Assembly (NCBI GenBank): GCA_022844585.1
Contig: JALHLM010000171.1
Span: 1 to 10,846, forward strand
Direction of reading: 5' to 3'
Source: Pirellulales bacterium
GTDB lineage: Bacteria; Planctomycetota; Planctomycetia; Pirellulales; JALHLM01
DNA: 10,846 nt
Below, one piece after another: positions 1 through 5,926 of this stretch. Under the pieces are notes generated by a model. The model did not search any database. It was not told the origin of the DNA and was given only the letters and a program-made list of their open reading frames with translations. Made by a program: the position numbers and the translations under genes. Every line of letters begins with the position of its first letter. Position 1 is the stretch's first letter.

Positions 1-10
1 TGATTTCCAT
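1..10 (-). CDS. Possible start of a gene leaving the window on the left
   Basis: On the minus strand an ATG at 10-8 is preceded by AAGGAG with a 10-base spacer (about 21-26). Only three codons (Met-Glu-Ile) lie inside the window, so no function can be given. An alternative minus-strand ATG in the same frame, at 40-38, has no ribosome site. The call rests only on the Shine-Dalgarno-like match, which is better than those of most genes here. Confidence 0.25.
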
Positions 11-123
11 GCGGCGCCGTCTCCTTGATGCGTCCACATGAAATATAGCTCGCGGGACCGTCCCGACGTGCGCGAGACGCAGGACGGATCGTAGGGCTTA
101 AGCGCATTGTGCCGGCGCTTGTC

Positions 124-171
124 GTGGCACGGCCTCCCGCATTGTTGTGGCCGGTCTCCTGACCGTGCCAC
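124..171. repeat. GC-rich inverted repeat after the DUF420 gene
   Basis: The nine bases GTGGCACGG at 124-132 are a perfect inverted copy of 163-171. The right arm can instead fold on 147-156, with the 4-base loop TCCT and one bulged base (166). The two pairings exclude each other. The element lies 19 bases past the stop codon of the minus-strand DUF420 gene, so a role at the 3' end of that mRNA is plausible. No U-tract follows, so a classical intrinsic terminator is not supported. I remember similar GTGGCACGG elements from planctomycete genomes. The remainder of 1-189 shows no gene except the possible start at the very edge. Confidence 0.6.
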
Positions 172-189
172 CGGTTCCGCGATGGTTAT

Positions 190-672
190 TCAAGCCACAA
201 ACGCCAAATAATAAAACACCCAGCCGGTACACGCCGTCAGCGTCATATCGGCGGCCGCCAGCCAGGCCAGGAACTTGTGCTTGGGGCTGTACGCGTTCGG
301 CGTGGGAATGGAATCAAACTTCCGCAGCGCCTGCACGATCACATACACCCACAGCAACGAAGTCGACACCGCAAAGAACAAGTGGACGTACAGCACCTGA
401 TAGACAATTGCCCGCGCCGCCTCCGGCGCCGGAAACGCCCGCTGCGACCACGGAATCCCTTTGTACTCGGACCAGCGCACATCCACCTCAAACGCCGTCA
501 CCGCCACCAGCAACACCAGCCCCAGCACCACCTGCACGCGCTTATGCCACAGATAATGCCCGCGCTTGACCAGCCAAATGCTGAAGGCCATCACCGGCAA
601 CACCAAAAACATCGCCAGGAACACAAAGTCGAGCATAAAACTCGCCCGCGTTCCCAGGAATCCATCAATCAT
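190..672 (-). CDS. DUF420 (YozB/CtaM-type) integral membrane protein
   Basis: The 160-residue protein has four predicted membrane helices (about 14-35, 45-64, 89-115 and 133-157) and ends almost at the last helix. Histidines sit at helix borders in the pattern of the DUF420 family: H39 and H43 in the first loop, H97 in helix 3 and H132 before helix 4. DUF420 proteins are small inner-membrane proteins often found beside cytochrome oxidase or SCO genes. The Staphylococcus member, CtaM, is needed for activity of an aa3-type oxidase, so a role in oxidase maturation is the best guess, by family only. The start used is the ATG at 672. A second Met at residue 13, next to helix 1, is a possible alternative, and neither has a clear ribosome site. 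The neighbouring genes inside the window do not support or contradict an oxidase link; any oxidase genes would have to lie to the left. Confidence 0.8.
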   Translation of the reverse strand: MIDGFLGTRASFMLDFVFLAMFLVLPVMAFSIWLVKRGHYLWHKRVQVVLGLVLLVAVTAFEVDVRWSEYKGIPWSQRAFPAPEAARAIVYQVLYVHLFFAVSTSLLWVYVIVQALRKFDSIPTPNAYSPKHKFLAWLAAADMTLTACTGWVFYYLAFVA

Positions 673-812
673 CGGGCCATCTCGCTGAAAAAGTACAATG
701 GCGCGCTTCCCCGGCCGGATTCTAGTGCGGCCCTACCCAATGAACAACCGCGATTGTGTCAGTAGCTCCCACCGAGAGCAAACATTCAGCGTCGATGTAT
801 GCTGGCGGCAAT

Positions 813-2138
813 TCACACCCCGAACTGCCTTAGCACCAGATCGCAAACGTCTACGTCCGCCAAGGTTTGGCTCGGCAGTACGCCGCGCTGGGAGGAGAGG
901 AGCACCGTGCGTTGCCGCGCATCGTGCGGCGGCGCGCCGTGCGAGCCGCGGACTAGGGTTGCATCGAGCGGAATGCCGCGCGCCACGGGGTCGAAGAAAA
1001 GTTCCACCGGGTCGTAGCCGGGCTTGCGGTGGATGTCGACGGTTCGTGCAAACCCCGGCGCATGGGCGTCGTCGAGCCACCAGTAGTACGCTTGCCAGCT
1101 ATCCGCGCGGGAGATCAAAATTACGTCGCCCGAACGCTCGTTGGCGAGATCGTACTTGCTCAGTTCCGCGCCGGTCAGCACTTCCTCGATGCCTTCGTAG
1201 CCACGGAAGAGATCGACGACGCGATTGATTACGGCTTGATCACGATCGCGCACGAAGATGTGCGAGAACTGGTGATCCACAAGCGCGAACGCGGGGCTCG
1301 TGGCGGGATCCAATTGCTCGCCGTCGGCGAGCGTGCGGATTTCCAACAAGCCGGCCTGACGCAAAACGCGATTTGGATACGTCACGTGATTGACCGGCAC
1401 GATCGGATACTCACCCGCGATCAACCAGAGCGGCTCCTCGTTGCCAAAGGCGGCTCGCTCGCCGTCGATCAACTTGCCCAGCGTGGCATCGAGTTCCGCG
1501 AGCGCCGTCGTGGCCTGCGGGCTGTCCGGGCCGAATTTCTGCGCGGCGTAATCGAGATTCGGCAAGTAGATGTACTGAAATCGCGGATGATACGCCTGCG
1601 CCGCCAGCACGGCGGAATCGACGATCCACTCCGTGGAGCGAATATTGGCGATCGGTCCCCAGAAATGCTGCAACGGAAAATGCCCGAGCGCGTCGCGCAG
1701 CGTGCCATACAGTTCCGTCGGCTTCGTGAAACACCACAGCGATTCCGATCCGTCCGGATTATGGACCGGCGCGGGCGTGCAGACGTACTCCGCGCCGCAA
1801 CCTTTGCTGTGCAAAGGGAACCACACCGCCGAAGTCAGCGCGTGATCGTGTTCGCGGAGGATATCCCAAATCTGCGGACGCTGGATGCAATCATTCCAGG
1901 CGGTCCACATCTCGACTTCGCCCTTCTCACGCCAAAAAAAACCATTGGCCACGACGCCATGCTCCGACGGCGGATACCCCGTGGTCATGTTGGCCTGCAC
2001 CGGGCAAGTCACGCAAGGAAAGCCGGGAACGAGCGCCGCCTGATCGCCAGCGGACGTCAATTGCCGCAGCCGCGGCATCTGGGCGACGTCGCCGCCGCGC
2101 AATCCGGGCACCGAAAGCAGGACCACGCGGTCGTTCAT
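813..2138 (-). CDS. Alkaline-phosphatase-superfamily phosphodiesterase (EboF-like)
   Basis: The 441-residue protein belongs to the type I phosphodiesterase/nucleotide pyrophosphatase family. FPCVTCPVQANMTTGYPPSE (40-59), followed by HGVVANGFF, matches the nucleophile region of NPP enzymes, with Thr44 as the likely nucleophile. LDYAAQ (195-200), EY (243-244), DHQFSH (288-293), HRKPGYDPVELFFDP (370-384) and GSH (398-400) follow in the family order. Several classical metal ligands are changed: Pro11 replaces Asp in the first motif, Gln200 replaces His, and Glu243-Tyr244 replaces Asp-His. From memory, the same kinds of change occur in the planctomycete/ebo-cluster branch of this family (EboF), so they may be family traits and not decay. 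The substrate is unknown. No signal peptide is seen. The frame stays open upstream to an ATG at 2258, but those 40 codons run through the 25-bp inverted repeat, so ATG 2138 is preferred. No other ebo gene is visible here. Confidence 0.82.
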   Translation of the reverse strand: MNDRVVLLSVPGLRGGDVAQMPRLRQLTSAGDQAALVPGFPCVTCPVQANMTTGYPPSEHGVVANGFFWREKGEVEMWTAWNDCIQRPQIWDILREHDHALTSAVWFPLHSKGCGAEYVCTPAPVHNPDGSESLWCFTKPTELYGTLRDALGHFPLQHFWGPIANIRSTEWIVDSAVLAAQAYHPRFQYIYLPNLDYAAQKFGPDSPQATTALAELDATLGKLIDGERAAFGNEEPLWLIAGEYPIVPVNHVTYPNRVLRQAGLLEIRTLADGEQLDPATSPAFALVDHQFSHIFVRDRDQAVINRVVDLFRGYEGIEEVLTGAELSKYDLANERSGDVILISRADSWQAYYWWLDDAHAPGFARTVDIHRKPGYDPVELFFDPVARGIPLDATLVRGSHGAPPHDARQRTVLLSSQRGVLPSQTLADVDVCDLVLRQFGV

Positions 2139-2169
2139 GGTGAAGTCTACCAGCGGAAAGTTTGATGCG

Positions 2170-2260
2170 GGGTGCCACTGGCGGCTCGTCCGCCTGTGTG
2201 GGGTCGACTTTGCAAGCCGGCCCAAATCCGGCACTGGCGGACGAGCCGCCAGTGGCACCC
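2170..2260. repeat. Perfect 25-bp inverted repeat, copy A
   Basis: The arms at 2170-2194 and 2236-2260 are exact reverse complements (25 bp), with a 41-base spacer. Each arm is built around GGTGCCACTGGCGGC. It lies between the start of the EboF-like gene and the stop of the channel gene, 42 bases past that stop. The same element occurs at 3419-3491 with one compensatory base-pair change. The RNA would form a very stable stem. No T-run follows on the minus strand, so it could be a 3'-end stabiliser, a processing site or a mobile REP-like element; the sequence does not decide. Confidence 0.9.
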
Positions 2261-2301
2261 GACGTTTGGTTCTGATGGATTATATCGCGCGATGTCGACG
2301 T

Positions 2302-3243
2302 TTAGGCCGTTTCGCTGATGGGATCCGAACTCGCCGCGAGCGTATCGCGGGACCTGCGTTGCAGCGACTGGAGTTGTTCCATCACCTGATCCAGCTGTTC
2401 CTGGATCAGCCCGAGCTCGTCGCCGACGGTTATTTGCCCAAGTTTCTTTCGATGGCGTTCGCGCTGTTCAGCCTGGAATTCGTCCTGGGCTTCTTCCATA
2501 CCGTTCACGATCACGCCGACGAACAGGTTCAAGATGATCATCGTGCCCAGCATGATGAACGATACGAAATACAGCGGGCTGATCAACGGGCGCGCAATCG
2601 ACTGTCGCTCCGCCACGACCAGCGCCTTCATTTCGTCGTCGTAACCGTATTTATCCGAGCCGTACATCTGCGTGTACATCGTGTTGACCCAGCCTTCGAG
2701 CGTGACGACCTCGAACAGCGTCAGCATCGAGACCGGCAGATTGCGAAAATGCACGGGGTCGTTCTCGCGGAACAGGAACGTGCCCATCACCGCGTACGAA
2801 TAGAAGTGCAGCATCAGCAGACTGCCGACATAGACCAGCGACGGCAAGCTTTTCAACAGCGCCGCGACGAGCATTTGCAGCTTGGGCACCGCGCTGACGA
2901 GTCGCAACACGCGCAAGATGCGGGCCAGCCGGAACACCGAGGCGTACCCGGCGTGCAGCGGCAAGAAACAGATCACGATCACGATGAAATCGAAGATGTT
3001 CCACGGATCGTAGAAATACTCCCACGGCCGCGGCCAGCGCGCGATAATCTTGATCGCGGCCTCGGCCACGAACAGCCAGAGCACGACTTGCTGCAGCCAG
3101 TCGACGAGCCGGCCGTACGGGCTATTCGGCTCGAAGTCTGGCAGCGTTTCCAAGCCGACGAGCACGCCCGCGAGGATAATGATGGCGAGCACAAAGTACG
3201 AGAACCCGCGGGATACGACCAGCTTGCGCAGAAAAGGGAGCAT
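2302..3243 (-). CDS. One-domain voltage-gated cation channel (Nav/Cav type)
   Basis: The 313-residue protein has the full ion_trans layout of bacterial NaChBac/NavAb channels, which work as homotetramers in the inner membrane. S1 is at about 12-31, S2 47-66 (with acidic E61) and S3 80-95 (with D85). S4 at 101-120 carries four gating arginines at every third place (R105, R108, R111, R114). S5 is at 132-157, the pore helix and filter at 168-185, and S6 at 221-249. A charged, heptad-like cytosolic tail (about 250-297) looks like the tetramer-forming coiled coil. The filter reads TLEGWVN (181-187), not the sodium-type TLESW, and is close to the Ca2+-type TLEGWVD that I remember for CavMr. The stretch between filter and S6 (188-220) is longer than in NaChBac. 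ATG 3243 was chosen because it places S1 as in homologues. An in-frame ATG at 3330, with a weak AGGG before it, would add 29 residues. Confidence 0.9.
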   Translation of the reverse strand: MLPFLRKLVVSRGFSYFVLAIIILAGVLVGLETLPDFEPNSPYGRLVDWLQQVVLWLFVAEAAIKIIARWPRPWEYFYDPWNIFDFIVIVICFLPLHAGYASVFRLARILRVLRLVSAVPKLQMLVAALLKSLPSLVYVGSLLMLHFYSYAVMGTFLFRENDPVHFRNLPVSMLTLFEVVTLEGWVNTMYTQMYGSDKYGYDDEMKALVVAERQSIARPLISPLYFVSFIMLGTMIILNLFVGVIVNGMEEAQDEFQAEQRERHRKKLGQITVGDELGLIQEQLDQVMEQLQSLQRRSRDTLAASSDPISETA

Positions 3244-3418
3244 GTGCGAACCGATTCGGAGAGGAAGGTCGACGACAACAACGCCGGGCGCGGGCGCACC
3301 GATCTGGACGGCCCCCCAGAAAAAACACATTCAGACCCTGAATGCAAGGGGTCGACGGCCCTTCACGGGCGGGGGAGCGGCAAGAACACCGCAAAGCAGC
3401 AATTGGTCGCATGACATC

Positions 3419-3491
3419 GGGTGCCACTGGCGGCTTGTCCGCCAGTGCTTGGTGCGGCAACTCACCGGCGGACAAGCCGCCAGTGGCACCC
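3419..3491. repeat. Perfect 25-bp inverted repeat, copy B
   Basis: The arms at 3419-3443 and 3467-3491 are exact reverse complements (25 bp) with a 23-base spacer. It is the same element as at 2170-2260 except for one pair: GCTCGTCC/GGACGAGC in copy A is GCTTGTCC/GGACAAGC here, changed in both arms. It lies 24 bases past the stop of the CobB-like gene and upstream of the channel gene. The left arm continues AGTG, so the CACTGGCGG core is itself partly palindromic. The spacers of the two copies are unrelated. Confidence 0.9.
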
Positions 3492-3514
3492 GGACCTTTG
3501 CCTTCAATCAACGC

Positions 3515-4891
3515 CTAGCGAATTGACGGCGCGGCGGTCGGGTGCAAGAAAGTCCGCAAAAAGCCGGGCAGCGCGGCGAAGTGGAGATGCAGCCGGCTGC
3601 CGATCGCCTGATAGGCCGTGAGCATGTCATGCTCGTGTCCGATTTCGCCCAAGAGCGACAACTGCGGACGTTGGGGAACGAACTCCCAGCACTCATTGCG
3701 ATAACCGCGCAAGGTCGTGCCGGGCGAGCCGAACCACGAAGCGCGGGTCATGGTCACTTCGACCGGTCGCGGAGGGCGTGGCGCGGCGTTGCAGCGCGCC
3801 ACGGCCGGAAAGATGCCGACCATTGGGTAGTCGTGTTCGGCATCGACTTGAATCGATTGGCACAGGTAGGCGAAGCCGCCCCCTTCCGCATAGATGCGTC
3901 CGCCACGCCGCGCGAAGCTGCGTAGGGCCTGCATCATGCATTGATTCGCGACCAATTTTTCGGCGAAGCGTTCCGGATGTCCGCAGCCGAAGTAGACGAC
4001 GTCCACATCGTCCGGCAGGGCGTCGTCTTTCAACGGTGAGAAATCAATCACCTTCGCGCCGAGTGATTCGAGCGCGTCGATCGAATCAGGGAAGTAACAG
4101 TTGAAGGCCTCGTCGTAGGCCATGGCGATGCGGATCGGCGCCCGTTGCGATTCATGTTCCAACGGCGGCAGTTCGCACCAGGGGTAATCGCGCCGGCAAG
4201 CCAAGGTCAGCAATCGATTGACATCGGTGCGGCGCGCGAATTCCTGCGCGAGTTCGCCCGGGGCAAACGCCGCCGACAGCGCGCCGCGCGAGGCGCTCAA
4301 CTTCGCCCGCGTTTCCGCGGCGGCCGGCATGCCGCCGATGACGGGAATGCCATGCAGCGCTTCGAGATTGGTCTGCCAGGTAAAGAAATCGCGGTCGTCT
4401 TTGAATTGATCCAGCAACACCGCGTCGTACTGCCCACGACGTAAGACACCGTGACAGCAATCGCCGAGCGAAACATCGAACACCGCGACGCGCGGCAGAT
4501 CGAGCCAATCGCAGAGCGTATCTAAACGCCCGCCCGCCGATTCTGGACGACAGCCGCCGCAATCGTCGGTTACCGCGGCCTCGGCATCCTTCTCGGCAGC
4601 CGTATACGCGGTGGGAAATCGTCCTTCCACCAATGCGAAGCCGGCTTCTTGCACGCCGTTCCAGAACATCGCGCGGCAGCGGTCGCGGTCCATCAACCAA
4701 CTATCCAAGTGGCGCGAGCCGGAACCTTGCGTGCCGAGCGCGCCCTTGCGCGAACAAAAACACGCTCGCGACAGAAAATGTTGAACCTCGATCTCTTCCG
4801 CCCGTAAGAAATCCAACAGGGCCCAAACCAGGAAGTTGATATCAGCCAAAGGCTGAACGGCGCCCACGGCGAGACGAGGCAGCGCGGACAT
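3515..4891 (-). CDS. CobB/CbiA-like protein lacking P-loop and glutaminase cysteine
   Basis: The 458-residue protein has the length and two-domain layout of cobyrinate a,c-diamide synthase. The N-terminal half keeps SRHLDSWLM (59-67), where CobB has a NLDPWMM-like motif. The C-terminal half aligns with the class I glutaminase domain: IAMAYDEAFNCYFPDSIDAL (255-274), FGCGHPERFAEKLVANQ (301-317, CobB GGGYPE...), IYAEGGGFAYLCQS (333-346) and LHLHF (434-438). Two key elements are gone. The N-terminal segment VGAVQPLADINF stands where the GxxSGVGKTT nucleotide loop should be, and Gly337 replaces the nucleophile Cys of YAECGG. It therefore should not amidate cobyrinate with glutamine in the usual way; a binding, regulatory or ammonia-fed role is possible. 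No cobalamin genes are near. The reading frame is intact over the full length, which argues against simple decay. The start ATG 4891 has a weak AGGA ten bases upstream; the stop is TAG. Confidence 0.8.
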   Translation of the reverse strand: MSALPRLAVGAVQPLADINFLVWALLDFLRAEEIEVQHFLSRACFCSRKGALGTQGSGSRHLDSWLMDRDRCRAMFWNGVQEAGFALVEGRFPTAYTAAEKDAEAAVTDDCGGCRPESAGGRLDTLCDWLDLPRVAVFDVSLGDCCHGVLRRGQYDAVLLDQFKDDRDFFTWQTNLEALHGIPVIGGMPAAAETRAKLSASRGALSAAFAPGELAQEFARRTDVNRLLTLACRRDYPWCELPPLEHESQRAPIRIAMAYDEAFNCYFPDSIDALESLGAKVIDFSPLKDDALPDDVDVVYFGCGHPERFAEKLVANQCMMQALRSFARRGGRIYAEGGGFAYLCQSIQVDAEHDYPMVGIFPAVARCNAAPRPPRPVEVTMTRASWFGSPGTTLRGYRNECWEFVPQRPQLSLLGEIGHEHDMLTAYQAIGSRLHLHFAALPGFLRTFLHPTAAPSIR

Positions 4892-5002
4892 ACGTTAGGC
4901 GTCCTGGGCAATCACGGGTGGAATCGTATCTGAACGCATGTCAAGGTCTCGCGAGATCGTCGACGTAGAAGTCGGCTGCGTTCCATTCCGGGGAGGTTGG
5001 TC

Positions 5003-5031
5003 CCTTTGGCAGGAGGTAACTCAGCCAAAGG
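5003..5031. other. Hairpin with an anti-Shine-Dalgarno-like loop
   Basis: CCTTTGGC (5003-5010) pairs perfectly with GCCAAAGG (5024-5031), leaving a 13-base loop. On the plus strand the loop reads AGGAGGTAAC; on the minus strand, in the leader of the CobB-like gene, it reads GTTACCTCCT, resembling the 3' end of 16S rRNA. The hairpin is seen directly; any function is conjecture. It lies 112 bases upstream of the CobB-like start codon. Confidence 0.45.
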
Positions 5032-5144
5032 CGGGGAGCACCGCAATTCTTAGCCGACCCGCATGGCCGGTCAAGACACCCGAAATCTACTTCTCGGGCG
5101 GCAGGCACCAATTCGCCGCGGATCGCGAGGGTTTTGCCAGACAG

Positions 5145-5172
5145 AGCGGGCCATCGGGCCGGGCAACCCGCT
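5145..5172 (-). terminator. Weak hairpin just past tadA
   Basis: AGCGGG (5145-5150) and CCCGCT (5167-5172) form a 6-bp stem starting 12 bases past the tadA stop codon. There is no U-tract, so this is only a possible terminator or 3'-end structure. Confidence 0.25.
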
Positions 5173-5183
5173 TCGCCAGCGAG

Positions 5184-5642
5184 TCATTTCTTACCCTGTC
5201 GTCGCTTTTCCGCGAAAAATCGCGTCAGAATCTCCCCGCATTCCGCCGCCAGGACGCCTGGGACAACCTGGCAACGGTGATTCAGCCGGGCGTCATTCAG
5301 TAACTTGTACAACGACTCCACGGCGCCCGCCTTCGGGTCCGGGGCCCCAAACACCACCGTCGGAATCCGCGCCTGGAGGATCGCCCCGGCGCACATCGGG
5401 CAAGGTTCCAACGTGACATAGAGGATACAGTCGTCCAGCCGCCAACTTTCCAGCGCCGCCGCGGCCTGGGTGATAGCGACCATCTCGGCATGCGCCGTGG
5501 GATCCCGCAACTGCTCCCGCGCGTTGCGCGCGCTGGCGATCACCTGCCCGCTATGCACAATCACCGCGCCGACCGGCACCTCGTCCTCAGCCAAAGCCTG
5601 TTCGGCCTCGCGCAAGGCGCGCCGCATGTAGAAGTCGTGCAT
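5184..5642 (-). CDS. tadA: tRNA-specific adenosine deaminase TadA
   Basis: The 152-residue protein is a full-length TadA of the cytidine/deoxycytidylate deaminase fold. It deaminates adenosine 34 to inosine in the anticodon of tRNA-Arg(ACG), an essential cytosolic step in decoding CGN codons. HAE at 51-53 provides the zinc ligand His51 and the proton-shuttling Glu53. PCPMCAGA begins at Pro80, and Cys81 and Cys84 complete the zinc site. DEVPVGAVIV (20-29) and ARNAREQLRDPTAHAE (38-53) are the usual TadA motifs, distinguishing it from guanine or cytosine deaminases. The C-terminal helix and basic tail (FFAEKRRQGKK) fit tRNA binding. The start ATG 5642 begins MHDFYMRRAL as in homologues, with no clear ribosome site. 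It stands alone on its strand between two gene-free stretches, back to back with the plus-strand surface-protein genes. Confidence 0.95.
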   Translation of the reverse strand: MHDFYMRRALREAEQALAEDEVPVGAVIVHSGQVIASARNAREQLRDPTAHAEMVAITQAAAALESWRLDDCILYVTLEPCPMCAGAILQARIPTVVFGAPDPKAGAVESLYKLLNDARLNHRCQVVPGVLAAECGEILTRFFAEKRRQGKK

Positions 5643-5926
5643 GGAGGAGACGAAGACCCAGGGAGTTGGCGATAACCTAGCAACGTTGCCCGCGCGACGT
5701 CGTCGTTGCTCCCATTATGGCCTCAACAGAGTCGAATGGGCGAATCCCAGCGATGCAAAAAAATGCCAACGACACCAGCCGACAAGCTCGCCGGACGGCG
5801 ATTACCTTGCGCGAGCCCGAATCTAAAGTACCGACATTTTCCTTGACCCTTTCCGAGGGGGGGGGCTGCGATGCGCGGTTAGGATAGTCGCAATAGTTTC
5901 AAATCAGCATTTGGATGGAGAGTTGA
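5643..5926. promoter_or_regulatory. Divergent intergenic region between tadA and the surface-protein gene
   Basis: The 284 bases separate divergent genes and must carry leaders for both. AGCAACG at 5679-5685 is repeated inverted at 5704-5710, and GCAACGTTGC (5680-5689) is itself a palindrome, so an operator in front of tadA is possible. A run of nine G stands at 5857-5865. TTGACC at 5843-5848 resembles a -35 box, but I found no -10 box at the right distance. No gene is supported in this stretch. Confidence 0.4.
5917..5920 (+). promoter_or_regulatory. Ribosome binding site of the surface-protein gene
   Basis: GGAG, six bases before the ATG at 5927, is a good Shine-Dalgarno site and fixes the start of the split protein. 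Confidence 0.7.

Larger units (their letters stand above)
4892..5183. other. Gene-free stretch between tadA and the CobB-like gene
   Basis: No credible gene, tRNA or 4.5S RNA was found on either strand. Read on the minus strand it holds the 3' end of the tadA message and the leader of the CobB-like gene. It contains three hairpins: 5145-5172, 5079-5098 (7 bp with one G-U pair, 6-base loop) and 5003-5031. A minus-strand TTGACC at 5075-5070, 16 bases from TAAGAA (5053-5048), is a weak promoter candidate for the CobB-like gene. Confidence 0.45.

Noticed and set aside
2139..2258. N-terminal extension of the EboF-like protein to ATG 2258
   Set aside because: The 40 added codons pass through the inverted repeat and give a Pro/Arg-rich sequence; the family motif begins right after the Met at 2138.
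2170..3491. Channel gene as cargo of a composite transposon bounded by the two 25-bp hairpins
   Set aside because: There is no transposase, no target-site duplication that I can see, and each hairpin is complete in itself, as expected for independent REP-like elements.
4892..5183. tRNA or 4.5S SRP RNA beside tadA
   Set aside because: Hairpins are present, but there is no GTTCRA-type T-arm, no cloverleaf, and no conserved SRP loop (GGAAGNNGC) on either strand.
4938..5303. Plus-strand open frame of about 120 codons
   Set aside because: It overlaps tadA, shows no family likeness and spans the hairpins of the gene-free stretch. Open frames on the wrong strand are common in DNA this GC-rich.
4842..5596. 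Recurring word TCAGCCAAAG at 4842, 5021 and 5587
   Set aside because: Two of the three copies lie in coding sequence and encode ordinary parts of proteins (PLAD, ALAED). Three short matches do not make a repeat family.
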